Source: an uncultured Eisenbergiella sp. (GTDB taxonomy: Bacteria; Bacillota; Clostridia; Lachnospirales; Lachnospiraceae). From it: a stretch of DNA of 64,000 bases. The notes under the pieces are model-generated. The model searched no databases and was not told the DNA's origin. It saw only the letters and a program-made list of their open reading frames with translations. A program made the translations under genes and the position numbers. This document shows, piece by piece, positions 39,943 to 49,741 of this stretch. The stretch's first letter is position 1, and every line of letters starts with the position of its first letter. The stretch lies in the NCBI GenBank assembly GCA_947626995.1, contig CANQUI010000002.1, forward strand, positions 40,141-104,140. The letters are read 5' to 3'.

Positions 39943-42456
39943 ATGCAAAAGAGAAAATGGCACAGGACGGTTGTCCTGGCGGCAGTTGTACTGACTGTTT
40001 TGGCCGGAATATGGTATTTATGGATCTATGACGGAATACGCTACGATTATGCGGTGATGAAGGCGGATACGGATCAGTTTTCCTGGCTGGAGCTGAAGGA
40101 AGGCCAGGAAATCCGTCAGCGTTTCCGCTCCGGAAAACGTTATTTAAAGGGCGTGGAACTGTTGCTGATCAATCTGGCGGAGGACGGGCAGGGAAGCATA
40201 CGGATCGTGCTGTCGGACGATACCGGAGCGCCGGCCGCGTCGGCGCTGAAACAGCTCTCTGAAATCGCCCCGGGGGAATGGGTCTTCTTTCCTCTGCAGG
40301 TTCGTCTGGACCGGAATCGGACCTATGAGCTGGCAGTTTCCGCAGAAGGATGTACCTCGGTGCCCTATGTGCTGACCGCCGTCGGAGAAAATAATCCGGA
40401 GGAAAACCTGCAGTGCTATGACGGCGGAAAACCGCTGGAAGAGGGCACCGGTCTTCTGGCCGGTTACGGATATGCGCTGACGGCTTCCACCTGGGAGAAA
40501 TTTTTGATTTCTGTTTTATTGCTCCTTTTTGCGGCGGCTTTTGCCGGCTTTGAAATTGCCGGGGGGGGCAAAACGGAAACCGGATGGAGAGAAAAGGTCC
40601 GTCATGTGCTGGCGGCGGGGCTGTTTCTCATACAGTTTTTGCTGATGGTGCCGGATATTGTCTACCGTCTGGATAATATCAGTCTGGATCCCTCTTGGCG
40701 CTATTTTCTGAATCTGGCACTGCCGGAAAACATCAAATTCGGCAGAGACGTATTTTTTACCTACGGGCCGCTGGGGTATCTGTGCTATCTCATGAAATTG
40801 CCAGAGAATCTTTTCTATTACAGGATCGGCGTCGCGCTGTGGATTTTGATCATTCTGATACAGGGATATCTTTTCTGGCGGTTGTATCAACTGTACCTAA
40901 GCGGGAAGCTGAGCTTTTCGGCAATTGTATTTTCCGTGATCTGTTATGTGGCGGCGCACAGCGAGGTGACGAGGGATAATTATCTGCTTTATACCATGAT
41001 ACTGGCCGTGACCGCATATTCCCTCGGCGCACGGTATGTGCGGGCGATTCCGAATTTTCTGCTGATACTGATGTTTTTCGGAAAGTTTTCCACGTTCACC
41101 AGCGGTCTGGCCTTTCTGATTCTATTTGTCTGTTTTGATCTGTTGTTTTCCCGCAGAAAAAGCAGTTTGCTTTTATGCCTTCCGGGACTTGCCGTGATGC
41201 CCTGCCTGTATCTTTTGTATTGTCCGTCCCTGAAAAGTTTGTTTGATTATGTGACCGGTATTTTTTACATTTCAGACGGATGGATGATGAGCCAACAGTG
41301 GAATCAGGTGCTAGAAGAAGGCGAAATTCGGAAATTAGCGGCAATCATGATTTTCTATGTGCTGTTGTTGGGATTGTCTCTGTGGCTGAATTACAGAAGA
41401 TCTGAGGTCATTCTTGCCTGCTCGGCATCCATGTTTCTGGTATATAAGTATGCGACGACCAGACACGGGCTGGAAGTGGGAATTTGGCTGTTCGGTATGC
41501 TGTTCTCCGCCGTATTGCTCTCACTGGACTGGAGTTTGCTGCGGGAAAAGTGCAGAGAGCGGCCCGGCAGGATGCTGCCGGTCTGTCTGCTCTGGCTGAC
41601 GGCGGTATGCGGAACGGGTATTGTGCAGGCGAATGCGCTGCACTGGAATTTCGGCTATGTGCGGGAACGGTTTGCGGATAAGGTTTATACGCTGACTCAT
41701 CTTGAGGAGGACAGCGTTCTGGCGCGGACGAAGGAAGAAAACCGTCTTCCGGACAGAATCCTGGAAACGGTCGGGGAGCATACCGTGACGGTTTATCCGT
41801 GGCGGAACGGGTATCGGGCGGTGCATGAGGAGCTGAATATGGTCTGGTATCCATCCGTGCAGAATGTGAATGAGTTTATTCCCTGGCTGGATGAAAAAGT
41901 GGCGGACTGGTTTCTTTCCGACCGCGCGGCGGATTACATCCTTCTGTCAGACGAAACCATCGACGATCACATTAAATATCTGGATAATCCGCTGACCTGG
42001 GAGGCAATTCGGAGCCGTTACCGCGTTGTGATGACAGAAGGGGACGTCTGTCTGCTGGAGAAGTGCGGCGCGGGAGAAAAACCTCGGTTGGAGTTACTTT
42101 TTTCGGAAAAATATGCGCTGACGGATTCTGTAATATGCCCGCCAGAGGCAGATTACGCCAGGGTTTTCCTGTCTCTGTCCGGGAAAGGAAAGCTGAAGAA
42201 GTTTTTCTGGCATGTCGGAGTAACCGAACTGCGGATTGTTTATGAAGACGGAAGCGGCGTACAGGGCCGGGCGATTGTGCCGAATCTTGTGTCTGGCTTT
42301 GCGCTGACAAAAGTTCCACAGAATCTTACTGAGCTGGAGGACGTGCTTGCAGGTCGGGATACGGCGCGGATAACGGAGTTTTCTTTTTTGGGGAAGGGGC
42401 TTTTGGATATGACAGAGCAGTTTACGGTGGAATGGTATCGGTATGCCGCAAACTGA
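39943..42456 (+). CDS. Large polytopic membrane protein, possibly glycosyltransferase-like
   Basis: Many TM segments; SLDPSWRYFLNLALPENIKFGRDVFFTYGPLGYL motif; ggagg RBS before ATG at 39943. Confidence 0.7.
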   Translation: MQKRKWHRTVVLAAVVLTVLAGIWYLWIYDGIRYDYAVMKADTDQFSWLELKEGQEIRQRFRSGKRYLKGVELLLINLAEDGQGSIRIVLSDDTGAPAASALKQLSEIAPGEWVFFPLQVRLDRNRTYELAVSAEGCTSVPYVLTAVGENNPEENLQCYDGGKPLEEGTGLLAGYGYALTASTWEKFLISVLLLLFAAAFAGFEIAGGGKTETGWREKVRHVLAAGLFLIQFLLMVPDIVYRLDNISLDPSWRYFLNLALPENIKFGRDVFFTYGPLGYLCYLMKLPENLFYYRIGVALWILIILIQGYLFWRLYQLYLSGKLSFSAIVFSVICYVAAHSEVTRDNYLLYTMILAVTAYSLGARYVRAIPNFLLILMFFGKFSTFTSGLAFLILFVCFDLLFSRRKSSLLLCLPGLAVMPCLYLLYCPSLKSLFDYVTGIFYISDGWMMSQQWNQVLEEGEIRKLAAIMIFYVLLLGLSLWLNYRRSEVILACSASMFLVYKYATTRHGLEVGIWLFGMLFSAVLLSLDWSLLREKCRERPGRMLPVCLLWLTAVCGTGIVQANALHWNFGYVRERFADKVYTLTHLEEDSVLARTKEENRLPDRILETVGEHTVTVYPWRNGYRAVHEELNMVWYPSVQNVNEFIPWLDEKVADWFLSDRAADYILLSDETIDDHIKYLDNPLTWEAIRSRYRVVMTEGDVCLLEKCGAGEKPRLELLFSEKYALTDSVICPPEADYARVFLSLSGKGKLKKFFWHVGVTELRIVYEDGSGVQGRAIVPNLVSGFALTKVPQNLTELEDVLAGRDTARITEFSFLGKGLLDMTEQFTVEWYRYAAN

Positions 42457-42492
42457 ACCGACGGGAAAAGTATCCTTCAAAAACGAAAGAAA

Positions 42493-42576
42493 AGCGTCGG
42501 CGATGTGGTGGATGTTAAGGTGCTGGAGGTGGATCCGGCCAGAAAACGGATCAGCCTGACCATGCGGCTTTAAAAA
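42493..42576 (+). repeat. Direct repeat copy 2: duplicated tex 3' end (non-coding here)
   Basis: 84 bp, 83/84 identical by eye to 39825-39908 (single c/t difference). Confidence 0.97.
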
Positions 42577-42580
42577 GGGA

Positions 42581-42609
42581 TTGACAGAAAAGGACTCCTG
42601 GAGTATGAT
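42581..42609 (+). promoter_or_regulatory. Promoter of the ribU transcript
   Basis: TTGACA-17 bp-TATGAT. Confidence 0.85.
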
Positions 42610-42633
42610 AAGCGGGATAAGAAAATAAGGTGA

Positions 42634-42773
42634 AGTTCTTCAGGGTCGGGTGCAAGTCCCAACCGGTGGTATAGCCCACGAGCCGCAAGGCATGATTCGG
42701 TGATCTTTACGGATGATCGGTAGTCCGCAGGAGAGATTCCGAAGCCGACAGTACAGTCTGGATGAAAGAAGAC
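42634..42773 (+). ncRNA. FMN riboswitch (RFN element)
   Basis: ttcagggtcgggtgcaagtcccaaccggtggtatagcccacgagcc ... ggtgatc ... gattccgaagccgacagtacagtctggatgaaagaaga, conserved RFN segments. Confidence 0.95.
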
Positions 42774-42834
42774 AGCCACAGGACACGGGGACCGATGCCG
42801 CGCAAGCCATCCCGCGTCTGAGGAATTGTTCTGA

Positions 42835-42868
42835 CGCCCGGAAGAGATTCTCTTCCGGGTTTTTTGTC
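42835..42868 (+). terminator. Terminator / expression platform of the FMN riboswitch
   Basis: cccggaagagattctcttccgggttttttg. Confidence 0.85.
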
Positions 42869-42919
42869 AGAAAAACAACGAAAGAACTTTTCCTTTGCAA
42901 TCAGAAAAGGAGAATCAAA

Positions 42920-43651
42920 ATGAACACATTATGGCAGAGTGTAACGGAGAATCTGATTTTTGTCCTGCAGTTTCTGGGACTGGTGGCGCTGGTATTTCTG
43001 CTGGCCTATGCGGCAGAGAAGGCCATCAAAAAGAAAACCGGGGATACGAAACGGGTGCTTACCACCAGAAAAATCGTGGTGATCGGTATTTTTTCCGCCA
43101 TGTCAGGGATTCTGATGGCCCTGTCCGTGCCGGTGCCCTTTGCGCCGTCCTTTTACGACATTGATTTTTCGGAGCTGCCGGCGCTGATCGGCGCTTTCGC
43201 ATACGGACCGGTGGCGGGGGTGATGATCGAGTTTTTGAAGATCCTCATCAAGCTGGTACTCAAACCTTCCTCCACCGCCTTTGTGGGGGAACTGGCCAAT
43301 TTCGTCGTCAGCTGTATGCTGGTGCTTCCCGCCTCCCTTCTCTATCTGGCCAAAAAGACCAAAAAACAGGCGATTCTTGCCACCGTGAGCGGAACGCTCC
43401 TGATGGCGGTCTTTGGATCCGCTTTTAACGCGGTGTATCTGCTCCCCAAGTTTTCCCAGATGTTCGGGCTGCCTTTGGAGGCGATCATCGACATGGGGGC
43501 CAAGATCCATCCCTCCATCCACAGCGTGACGGGGCTGGTGGTGATGTGCGTCCTGCCGCTGAATCTGTTAAAGGGCGGGATCGTTTCCCTGATTACTGTT
43601 CTGATCTATAAAAAACTCAGTCCGATCCTGAAAAAGAACGGGACGGAATAG
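42920..43651 (+). CDS. ribU: Riboflavin ECF transporter S component
   Basis: Polytopic ECF S-component-like protein (SVPVPFAPSFYDIDFSELPALIGAFAYGPVAGVMIEFLKILIKL) directly downstream of an FMN riboswitch. Confidence 0.92.
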   Translation: MNTLWQSVTENLIFVLQFLGLVALVFLLAYAAEKAIKKKTGDTKRVLTTRKIVVIGIFSAMSGILMALSVPVPFAPSFYDIDFSELPALIGAFAYGPVAGVMIEFLKILIKLVLKPSSTAFVGELANFVVSCMLVLPASLLYLAKKTKKQAILATVSGTLLMAVFGSAFNAVYLLPKFSQMFGLPLEAIIDMGAKIHPSIHSVTGLVVMCVLPLNLLKGGIVSLITVLIYKKLSPILKKNGTE

Positions 43652-43668
43652 ACGGAGGAAGCAGATCC

Positions 43669-44451
43669 ATGATCGTTTTTTTCGACATTGACGGAACGCT
43701 GGTGTCCAGCGACGAAAGATACTGGATTCCCCAAAGTGCGGTGGAGGCGATTCGGGCGGCGAGAAAGAAAGGCCATCTGATGTATCTTAACACCGGCAGG
43801 GCCATGGTGGACATTGAAGACCGGATCCGACAGATCGGATTTGACGGATACGCCTGCAGCTGCGGCGCCTATATCAGATGCGGGCAGGAGCTGCTGCTGA
43901 ACCGGATCGTGCCTCCTGAGCGCTGCCGCCGGATCGCGCAGTTGGTTCTGGAATGTGATATGACGCCGGTCTATGAACGCTTTGACACCTTTTTTGTGGA
44001 CGCCCGCGTCCGAATGGTGCCCTGCTTTTTGCCGGTGATGAAAGCCTACGAACAACGGGGAAAGTTTTTCACAAAAGATGTGAGCGATCCGGATTTTTCC
44101 TTTCACAATTTTGTGGTCTGGTATGATGAAAAGAGCGATGTGGGACGCTTTACAAAAGAGATTGGCGAAACGTTCGACTGCATCCCTCACGGGACAGAAG
44201 TGTTGGAAATGACGGAAAAGGGCTGCTCCAAGGCCAGCGCGATTGCGCAGATCTGCGCCTATCACGGCATCTCAACCCGGGACGCCGTGGCCATCGGGGA
44301 CAGCATGAACGACGCGCCCATGCTGCGGGCGGTGAAAAACAGCGTGGCCATGGGCAACAGCCCGCTGCAGGTCAGGCAGCTGTCCTCTTTTGTGACAAAA
44401 GGGCTATATGAGGACGGGATTGCCTACGCGCTTTCCCATTTCGGTCTGTAG
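43669..44451 (+). CDS. HAD superfamily (Cof-type) hydrolase
   Basis: MIVFFDIDGTLVSSDE...; VAIGDSMNDAPMLRAVKNSVAMGNS. Confidence 0.9.
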   Translation: MIVFFDIDGTLVSSDERYWIPQSAVEAIRAARKKGHLMYLNTGRAMVDIEDRIRQIGFDGYACSCGAYIRCGQELLLNRIVPPERCRRIAQLVLECDMTPVYERFDTFFVDARVRMVPCFLPVMKAYEQRGKFFTKDVSDPDFSFHNFVVWYDEKSDVGRFTKEIGETFDCIPHGTEVLEMTEKGCSKASAIAQICAYHGISTRDAVAIGDSMNDAPMLRAVKNSVAMGNSPLQVRQLSSFVTKGLYEDGIAYALSHFGL

Positions 44452-44455
44452 ATAT

Positions 44456-44495
44456 AAAGGGATATTCCAAAAGCATGTAATGGAATATCCCTTTT
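44456..44495 (+). terminator. Rho-independent terminator
   Basis: aaagggatattcca ... tggaatatcccttttt-like stem and T-run. Confidence 0.85.
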
Positions 44496-44517
44496 CACAT
44501 AAAAAATATATAAAGAA

Positions 44518-44560
44518 TTAGCACTCACCTCTTGACGTGGCTAACAACTAATGCTATAGT
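44518..44560 (+). promoter_or_regulatory. clpB promoter with a degenerate CIRCE-like element
   Basis: TTAGCACTC-N9-cgtgGCTAA (left CIRCE arm intact) overlapping TTGACG-17 bp-TATAGT. Confidence 0.6.
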
Positions 44561-44614
44561 AGCACTAGAAGCAAGTTGTTATACATGAGATAGAACAGAC
44601 AAGGAGGGAGTCGT

Positions 44615-47215
44615 ATGAATATTTCCAAATTTACGCAGAAATCCGTGGAAGCCGTTCAGGGATGCGAAAAGCTGGCCTATGAGTACGGCAATCAGGAGAT
44701 CGAGCAGGAGCACCTGCTGTACAGCCTTTTGACCATAGAAGACAGCCTGATCCTGAAGCTGATCGAGAAAATGGAGATTCAGAAAGAACATTTTACAGAC
44801 CGGGCAAGGCAGGCGGTGGAAAAACGCGTGAAGGTTTCCGGGGGACAGGTTTATATCGGGAAGAATCTGAATCAGGTTTTACTGGCCGCGGAGGACGAGG
44901 CGAAACAGATGGGAGACGAGTATGTGTCCGTGGAGCATCTGTTTTTGTCCATGCTGGCGCATCCGAACCGGGAGATTGCGCAGATTCTGAAGGAATACGG
45001 GATCACCCGGGAACGCTTCCTGCAGGCCCTTTCTTCGGTGCGCGGAAACCAGCGGGTGACCAGCGATAATCCCGAAGCGACGTATGATACGCTGGAAAAA
45101 TACGGGCAGGATCTGGTGGAACGGGCCCGGGCGCAGAAGCTGGACCCGGTCATCGGCAGAGACGCGGAGATCCGCAATGTGATCCGCATCCTTTCCCGCA
45201 AGACAAAGAACAACCCCGTTTTGATCGGCGAACCCGGCGTGGGCAAGACCGCCGTGGTGGAAGGGCTGGCTCAGCGGATCGTGCGGGGGGACGTACCCCA
45301 GGGGCTAAAGGATAAGAAAATTTTTTCTCTGGATATGGGAGCGCTGGTGGCGGGCGCCAAATACCGCGGCGAGTTTGAGGAACGCTTAAAGGCCGTGCTG
45401 GAGGATGTCAAAAAGAGCGAAGGGCAGATTATTTTGTTCATTGACGAACTGCATACCATCGTGGGCGCGGGCAAAACCGACGGCGCCATGGACGCGGGCA
45501 ATCTGCTCAAACCCATGCTGGCCAGAGGGGAGCTGCACTGCGTAGGCGCCACTACGCTGGACGAATACCGCAAATACATTGAGAAGGACGCGGCGCTGGA
45601 ACGGCGTTTCCAGCCGGTCATGGTGGAGGAGCCGACGGTGGAGGACACCATTTCCATCCTGCGCGGCCTCAAGGAACGGTATGAGGTTTATCATGGCGTA
45701 AAGATTCTGGACAACGCGCTGGTCAGTGCGGCCACGCTGTCCCATCGTTACATTTCCGACCGTTTCCTGCCGGATAAGGCCATTGATCTGGTGGACGAGG
45801 CCTGCGCGCTGATCAAGACGGAACTGGATTCTATGCCCACCGAGCTGGATGAACTGCAGCGAAAGGTGATGCAGTTGGAGATCGAGGAGGCGGCGCTCAA
45901 AAAAGAAGAAGATCATTTGAGCCGGGAGCGGCTGGAAGCGCTGCAGAAGGAGCTGGCGGAACTAAAGACGGAATTGGATAACCGAAAGGCCCAGTGGAAT
46001 AACGAAAAGGCGGGCGTAGAGCGCCTTTCCAAACTGCGGGAAGAGATCGAGAGCATGAACAATGAGATTCAGATCGCCCAGCGGGAAGGAAATCTGGAAC
46101 GGGCCGCCGAACTTTCCTACGGAAAACTGCCGTCTTTGAGAAAACAGCTGGAGGAAGAAGAGGAAAAGGTAAAAAAGGAAGATTTCTCTCTGGTACATGA
46201 AGCGGTGACCGACGAGGAGATCGCCCGCATCATCTCCCGCTGGACCGGGATCCCGGTGGCAAAGCTGACGGAGAGCGAGCGCAATAAGACGCTGCATCTG
46301 GACGAGGAACTTCATAAACGGGTCATCGGCCAGGACGAGGGCGTCACCAAAGTGACGGAGGCCATCATCCGTTCCAAGGCCGGCATCAAGGATCCGGATA
46401 AGCCCATCGGTTCGTTCCTGTTTCTGGGGCCTACGGGCGTGGGAAAGACGGAGCTTGCCAAGGCGCTGGCGGCGGCCCTGTTTGATGACGAAAATAATAT
46501 GGTGCGAATCGACATGAGCGAATATATGGAAAAATTCGCCGTGTCCCGGCTGATTGGAGCGCCTCCCGGATATGTGGGTTACGAGGAGGGCGGACAGCTG
46601 ACCGAGGCGGTGCGCAGAAAGCCCTACTGCGTGGTGCTTTTTGATGAAATTGAAAAGGCGCATCCGGATGTGTTCAACGTGCTTTTACAGGTGCTGGACG
46701 ACGGGCGGATCACCGATTCCCAGGGAAGGACGGTGGATTTTAAGAACATCATTCTGATCATGACCTCCAACATCGGCGCGCAGTATCTGCTGGACGGCAT
46801 CGAAAGCGACGGCACCATCCGTCCGGAGGCGGAGGAACTGGTGAAAAACGATCTGCGCAACCATTTCCGGCCGGAGTTTTTAAACCGCCTGGACGAGACG
46901 ATCCTGTTCAAACCGCTGACCCGGGAGGATATCGCCGGCATCGTGCATCTGATTGTGGACGATCTGAACCGCCGTCTGGAGGAGCGTCAGCTTACCATAG
47001 AGCTCTCGCCCGAGGCGGAGCAGTTTATTGTGGAAAACGCCTACGATCCCGTCTATGGGGCGCGGCCGCTGAAACGCTATATTCAAAAGCATGTGGAAAC
47101 GCTTTGCGCGAAGCTGATCCTGGAAGACCGGGTGCAGATGGGCGACGTGATCCGAATCGACGTAACAGACAACGCGCTCACGGCGGCGCGAAAGGAAGAA
47201 AAGAATCCGGACTGA
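44615..47215 (+). CDS. clpB: ATP-dependent chaperone ClpB
   Basis: Two Walker A motifs ([20 protein letters not shown]), ClpN repeats, middle coiled-coil. Confidence 0.96.
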   Translation: MNISKFTQKSVEAVQGCEKLAYEYGNQEIEQEHLLYSLLTIEDSLILKLIEKMEIQKEHFTDRARQAVEKRVKVSGGQVYIGKNLNQVLLAAEDEAKQMGDEYVSVEHLFLSMLAHPNREIAQILKEYGITRERFLQALSSVRGNQRVTSDNPEATYDTLEKYGQDLVERARAQKLDPVIGRDAEIRNVIRILSRKTKNNPVLIGEPGVGKTAVVEGLAQRIVRGDVPQGLKDKKIFSLDMGALVAGAKYRGEFEERLKAVLEDVKKSEGQIILFIDELHTIVGAGKTDGAMDAGNLLKPMLARGELHCVGATTLDEYRKYIEKDAALERRFQPVMVEEPTVEDTISILRGLKERYEVYHGVKILDNALVSAATLSHRYISDRFLPDKAIDLVDEACALIKTELDSMPTELDELQRKVMQLEIEEAALKKEEDHLSRERLEALQKELAELKTELDNRKAQWNNEKAGVERLSKLREEIESMNNEIQIAQREGNLERAAELSYGKLPSLRKQLEEEEEKVKKEDFSLVHEAVTDEEIARIISRWTGIPVAKLTESERNKTLHLDEELHKRVIGQDEGVTKVTEAIIRSKAGIKDPDKPIGSFLFLGPTGVGKTELAKALAAALFDDENNMVRIDMSEYMEKFAVSRLIGAPPGYVGYEEGGQLTEAVRRKPYCVVLFDEIEKAHPDVFNVLLQVLDDGRITDSQGRTVDFKNIILIMTSNIGAQYLLDGIESDGTIRPEAEELVKNDLRNHFRPEFLNRLDETILFKPLTREDIAGIVHLIVDDLNRRLEERQLTIELSPEAEQFIVENAYDPVYGARPLKRYIQKHVETLCAKLILEDRVQMGDVIRIDVTDNALTAARKEEKNPD

Positions 47216-47290
47216 CAGAAGCTTTGGCGGCTGTAAAATAGGGTAAAAAAGGCGGGCATACGCCGACAAAACAGATTCATCATATTTGGG

Positions 47291-47325
47291 ACTGCGGCAT
47301 GATTTTTGTCATGCCGCAGTTTTGT
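47291..47325 (+). terminator. Rho-independent terminator
   Basis: actgcggcatga ... tcatgccgcagtttt. Confidence 0.8.
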
Positions 47326-47421
47326 CATTTGCCGATCAGGAGCTGTTGTGGGAGAAAAAAATTCGTGGTATACTTTTGGTATCAAAAAGGACGTCCCGAT
47401 ACAGACAGAACGGAGGGAAAA

Positions 47422-47595
47422 ATGATACCACAGGATCCGGTCATGCTGCTTAGCTTTATCAATCTGAAGCTGCGGGATTATTATCCCAGCCTGCAGGAGT
47501 GCTGCGACAGCCTTTCCATCGACCCCAGGGAACTGACGCAAAAGCTTCTGACAATAGGATATCAATACGATGAAACGAGAAATCAGTTTGTCTGA
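47422..47595 (+). CDS. DUF4250-like small protein (57 aa)
   Basis: MIPQDPVMLLSFINLKLRDYYPSLQECCDSLSIDPRELTQKLLTIGYQYDETRNQFV; ggaggg RBS. Confidence 0.75.
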   Translation: MIPQDPVMLLSFINLKLRDYYPSLQECCDSLSIDPRELTQKLLTIGYQYDETRNQFV

Positions 47596-48970
47596 CGTGC
47601 GCCTGGAGGCGCAGCCGGAGCGGTCTGTGTTAGAGGCCCTGGAAAAACTGGGTATCTTTATGCCGGGAGGCTGTCATGGCGCGGGTCTGTGCGGAAAGTG
47701 TAAAATACGGTACCTGACGCCGGCGCCGGCGCCCACCGCAATAGAGCGGAGGCTGTTTTCGCCCCGGCAGCTGCGGCAGGGATTCCGGCTGGCCTGTCTG
47801 CACCGGGCAGAGCGGGCGTGTCGGGTGGAAGTCGCATTTTTAGAACTTCCGGAGGAAAAAATCCTGACCGTTTCCCATACGGCGCCTTTGCAGGAAACAG
47901 CGCGGGAAAAAACCGGTTGGTGCATCGTGGTGGATCTGGGCACCACCACCATCGCCATGCAGGCCAGAAATCTGGCCGACGGAGAGGTGTTGGCGACGCA
48001 GACGGCCATGAATCCCCAGCGCCGGTTCGGCAGCGATGTGGTATCGCGGATGGATGCCGCGCTGTCGGGACATGCCAAGGAGCTTCAGCGCTGCGTGCAG
48101 ACCGTTTTGGAAGAGGGCGTTCAACAACTGGCCCGGCAGGCGGGACCGGATGGGCTGCAGGGAATCTATGTGGCGGGCAATACGGTGATGGCGCATTTGC
48201 TGGCCGGGCTGCCGGTGGATGGGCTGAGCCGTTATCCGTTCTGCCCGGAGACGCTTTCGGAACAGCGGATCCAAATCGGCGGGTACACGGCGTTTCTGCT
48301 TCCGGGGATCTCTGCCTTTGTGGGGGCGGATCTCTTGGCGGGCGTGCTGGCCTGTGGGATGCAAAGACGGGAGGAGATCAGCCTGCTGATTGACCTTGGG
48401 ACCAACGGAGAGATGGTGCTGGGCAACCGGGAGAAACTGCTGTGCACCGCCACAGCGGCGGGACCGGCTTTTGAAGGAAGATCCGACAGCGCGGCGTTTG
48501 GAACGGATCTGATCGCAGGGATCGCGGAGCTGCTGCGGCAGGGCAGAGTGGACCGGACCGGACTGTTGGGCGACGCCTGGTTTGAGACGGGCGCTTTGTG
48601 CCGGGAAGGAAAGATCCGGATTACCCAGGAGGATATCCGGGCCGTGCAGATGGCCAAGGCCGCCGTATATGCGGGAATCTGCGTCCTGCTCCGCGAGTAT
48701 GGGATCGGCCTTTCCGAGATTTCCGCGGTCTGGCTGGCCGGCGGATTCGGATATGCGCTGGACGCAGACAGCGCGGCGCAAATCGGCCTGTTTCCCCGGG
48801 AACTGACCGGACGGGTGCGGGCGGTGGGCAATACTTCTCTGGAGGGCGCTTATTGTTACGGCCGCGGCCAAAAGGACCAGGCGGACGCCGTTCGCCGGAT
48901 CAGCCGGGCGGTCAATCTGGCGCAGGATCCGGCATTTGAACCCCTTTATCTGGAACACCTGAATTTTTGA
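47570..48970 (+). CDS. ASKHA-domain (DUF4445) ferredoxin-fused protein, corrinoid-activation (RACo/RamA-like)
   Basis: N-terminal 2Fe-2S type GGCHGAGLCGKCKIRYL; CIVVDLGTTTIAMQ, LLIDLGTNGEMVLGN. Confidence 0.87.
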   Translation: MKREISLSDVRLEAQPERSVLEALEKLGIFMPGGCHGAGLCGKCKIRYLTPAPAPTAIERRLFSPRQLRQGFRLACLHRAERACRVEVAFLELPEEKILTVSHTAPLQETAREKTGWCIVVDLGTTTIAMQARNLADGEVLATQTAMNPQRRFGSDVVSRMDAALSGHAKELQRCVQTVLEEGVQQLARQAGPDGLQGIYVAGNTVMAHLLAGLPVDGLSRYPFCPETLSEQRIQIGGYTAFLLPGISAFVGADLLAGVLACGMQRREEISLLIDLGTNGEMVLGNREKLLCTATAAGPAFEGRSDSAAFGTDLIAGIAELLRQGRVDRTGLLGDAWFETGALCREGKIRITQEDIRAVQMAKAAVYAGICVLLREYGIGLSEISAVWLAGGFGYALDADSAAQIGLFPRELTGRVRAVGNTSLEGAYCYGRGQKDQADAVRRISRAVNLAQDPAFEPLYLEHLNF

Positions 48971-48991
48971 ATAAAATTTTGAAACTCTCCC

Positions 48992-49022
48992 TTGACCCTC
49001 CCCTTGGTGGAAGGTGTATGTT
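48992..49022 (+). promoter_or_regulatory. MerR-type promoter with 19-bp spacer and operator dyad
   Basis: TTGACC-ctccccttggtggaaggtg (19 bp)-TATGTT; dyad ACCcTCCcctTGGtGGAaGGT. Confidence 0.88.
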
Positions 49023-49090
49023 CCTGTTACAGACGCGTCAAAAGATGCGAAAACGGTTCGGTTTTGCAGCGGAAAAGAAAGGGACGAAGC

Positions 49091-49741
49091 GTGAAGATCA
49101 ACGAAGTGGAAGGGCTGGTGGGGATCAGCAAAAAGAATATCCGTTTTTATGAAAAGGAAAATCTTTTGCATCCCAAGCGGAATCTGGAAAACGGATATCG
49201 GGATTACAGCGAAGAGGAGGTAGAGATCCTCAAACGGATCCGTCTTCTGCGCAGGCTGTCGATTCCCCTGGAGGAGATCCGAAAGCTTCTGGGCGGCGAG
49301 CTGGCTATGGAAAGCGTGTTGAAACGCCATATGATCGTCCTGAAAGAGCAGAGCGACAATCTTTTACAGGTGCAGGCCGCCTGCGCGCAGATCCTGGAGG
49401 CGCAGGAGCCGTTTTGGCAGATGGATGCGGATGCGTGGCTGAGAAAGCTGGATCAGATGGAAAAGGAGGGGATACGGCTTATGGATGTGAAACGACAGGA
49501 CCGGGTACAGAAAAAACGCGGTTCCCTGATCGCGGCGATGGTATTCTGCGTTCTGATGATCGCAGTGGAAGCCCTGTTTTTATGGGCTGTCCGGGCAGAT
49601 CCCGAAGCTGCGCCGCCATTTTTTGTTCTGGCGGTGTGCATTGCCGTTCCGGCGGTTTTTATCGTGGGAACGGTGATTGCCCTGGTACAGCGATTAAAAG
49701 AGATTGAAGGAGGAGAAGAAGATGCTGCTGCTCAATATTGA
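49091..49741 (+). CDS. MerR family regulator with C-terminal transmembrane helices
   Basis: GISKKNIRFYEKENLLHPKRNLENGYRDYSEEEVEILKRIRLLR; two hydrophobic segments at the C-terminus; GTG start. Confidence 0.88.
   Translation: MKINEVEGLVGISKKNIRFYEKENLLHPKRNLENGYRDYSEEEVEILKRIRLLRRLSIPLEEIRKLLGGELAMESVLKRHMIVLKEQSDNLLQVQAACAQILEAQEPFWQMDADAWLRKLDQMEKEGIRLMDVKRQDRVQKKRGSLIAAMVFCVLMIAVEALFLWAVRADPEAAPPFFVLAVCIAVPAVFIVGTVIALVQRLKEIEGGEEDAAAQY

Noticed and set aside
39943-42456. Transposon or integrative element bounded by the tex repeats
   Set aside because: No transposase, integrase or terminal inverted repeats seen, so it is reported as a repeat-flanked insertion rather than a mobile element call.
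48992-49090. ORF-track start of the MerR gene at 48992
   Set aside because: The upstream part covers the MerR-type promoter; the GTG at 49091 gives the normal MerR N-terminus.
47840-49330. 496-aa minus-strand ORF
   Set aside because: Antisense to the DUF4445 and MerR genes, which have clear family motifs.
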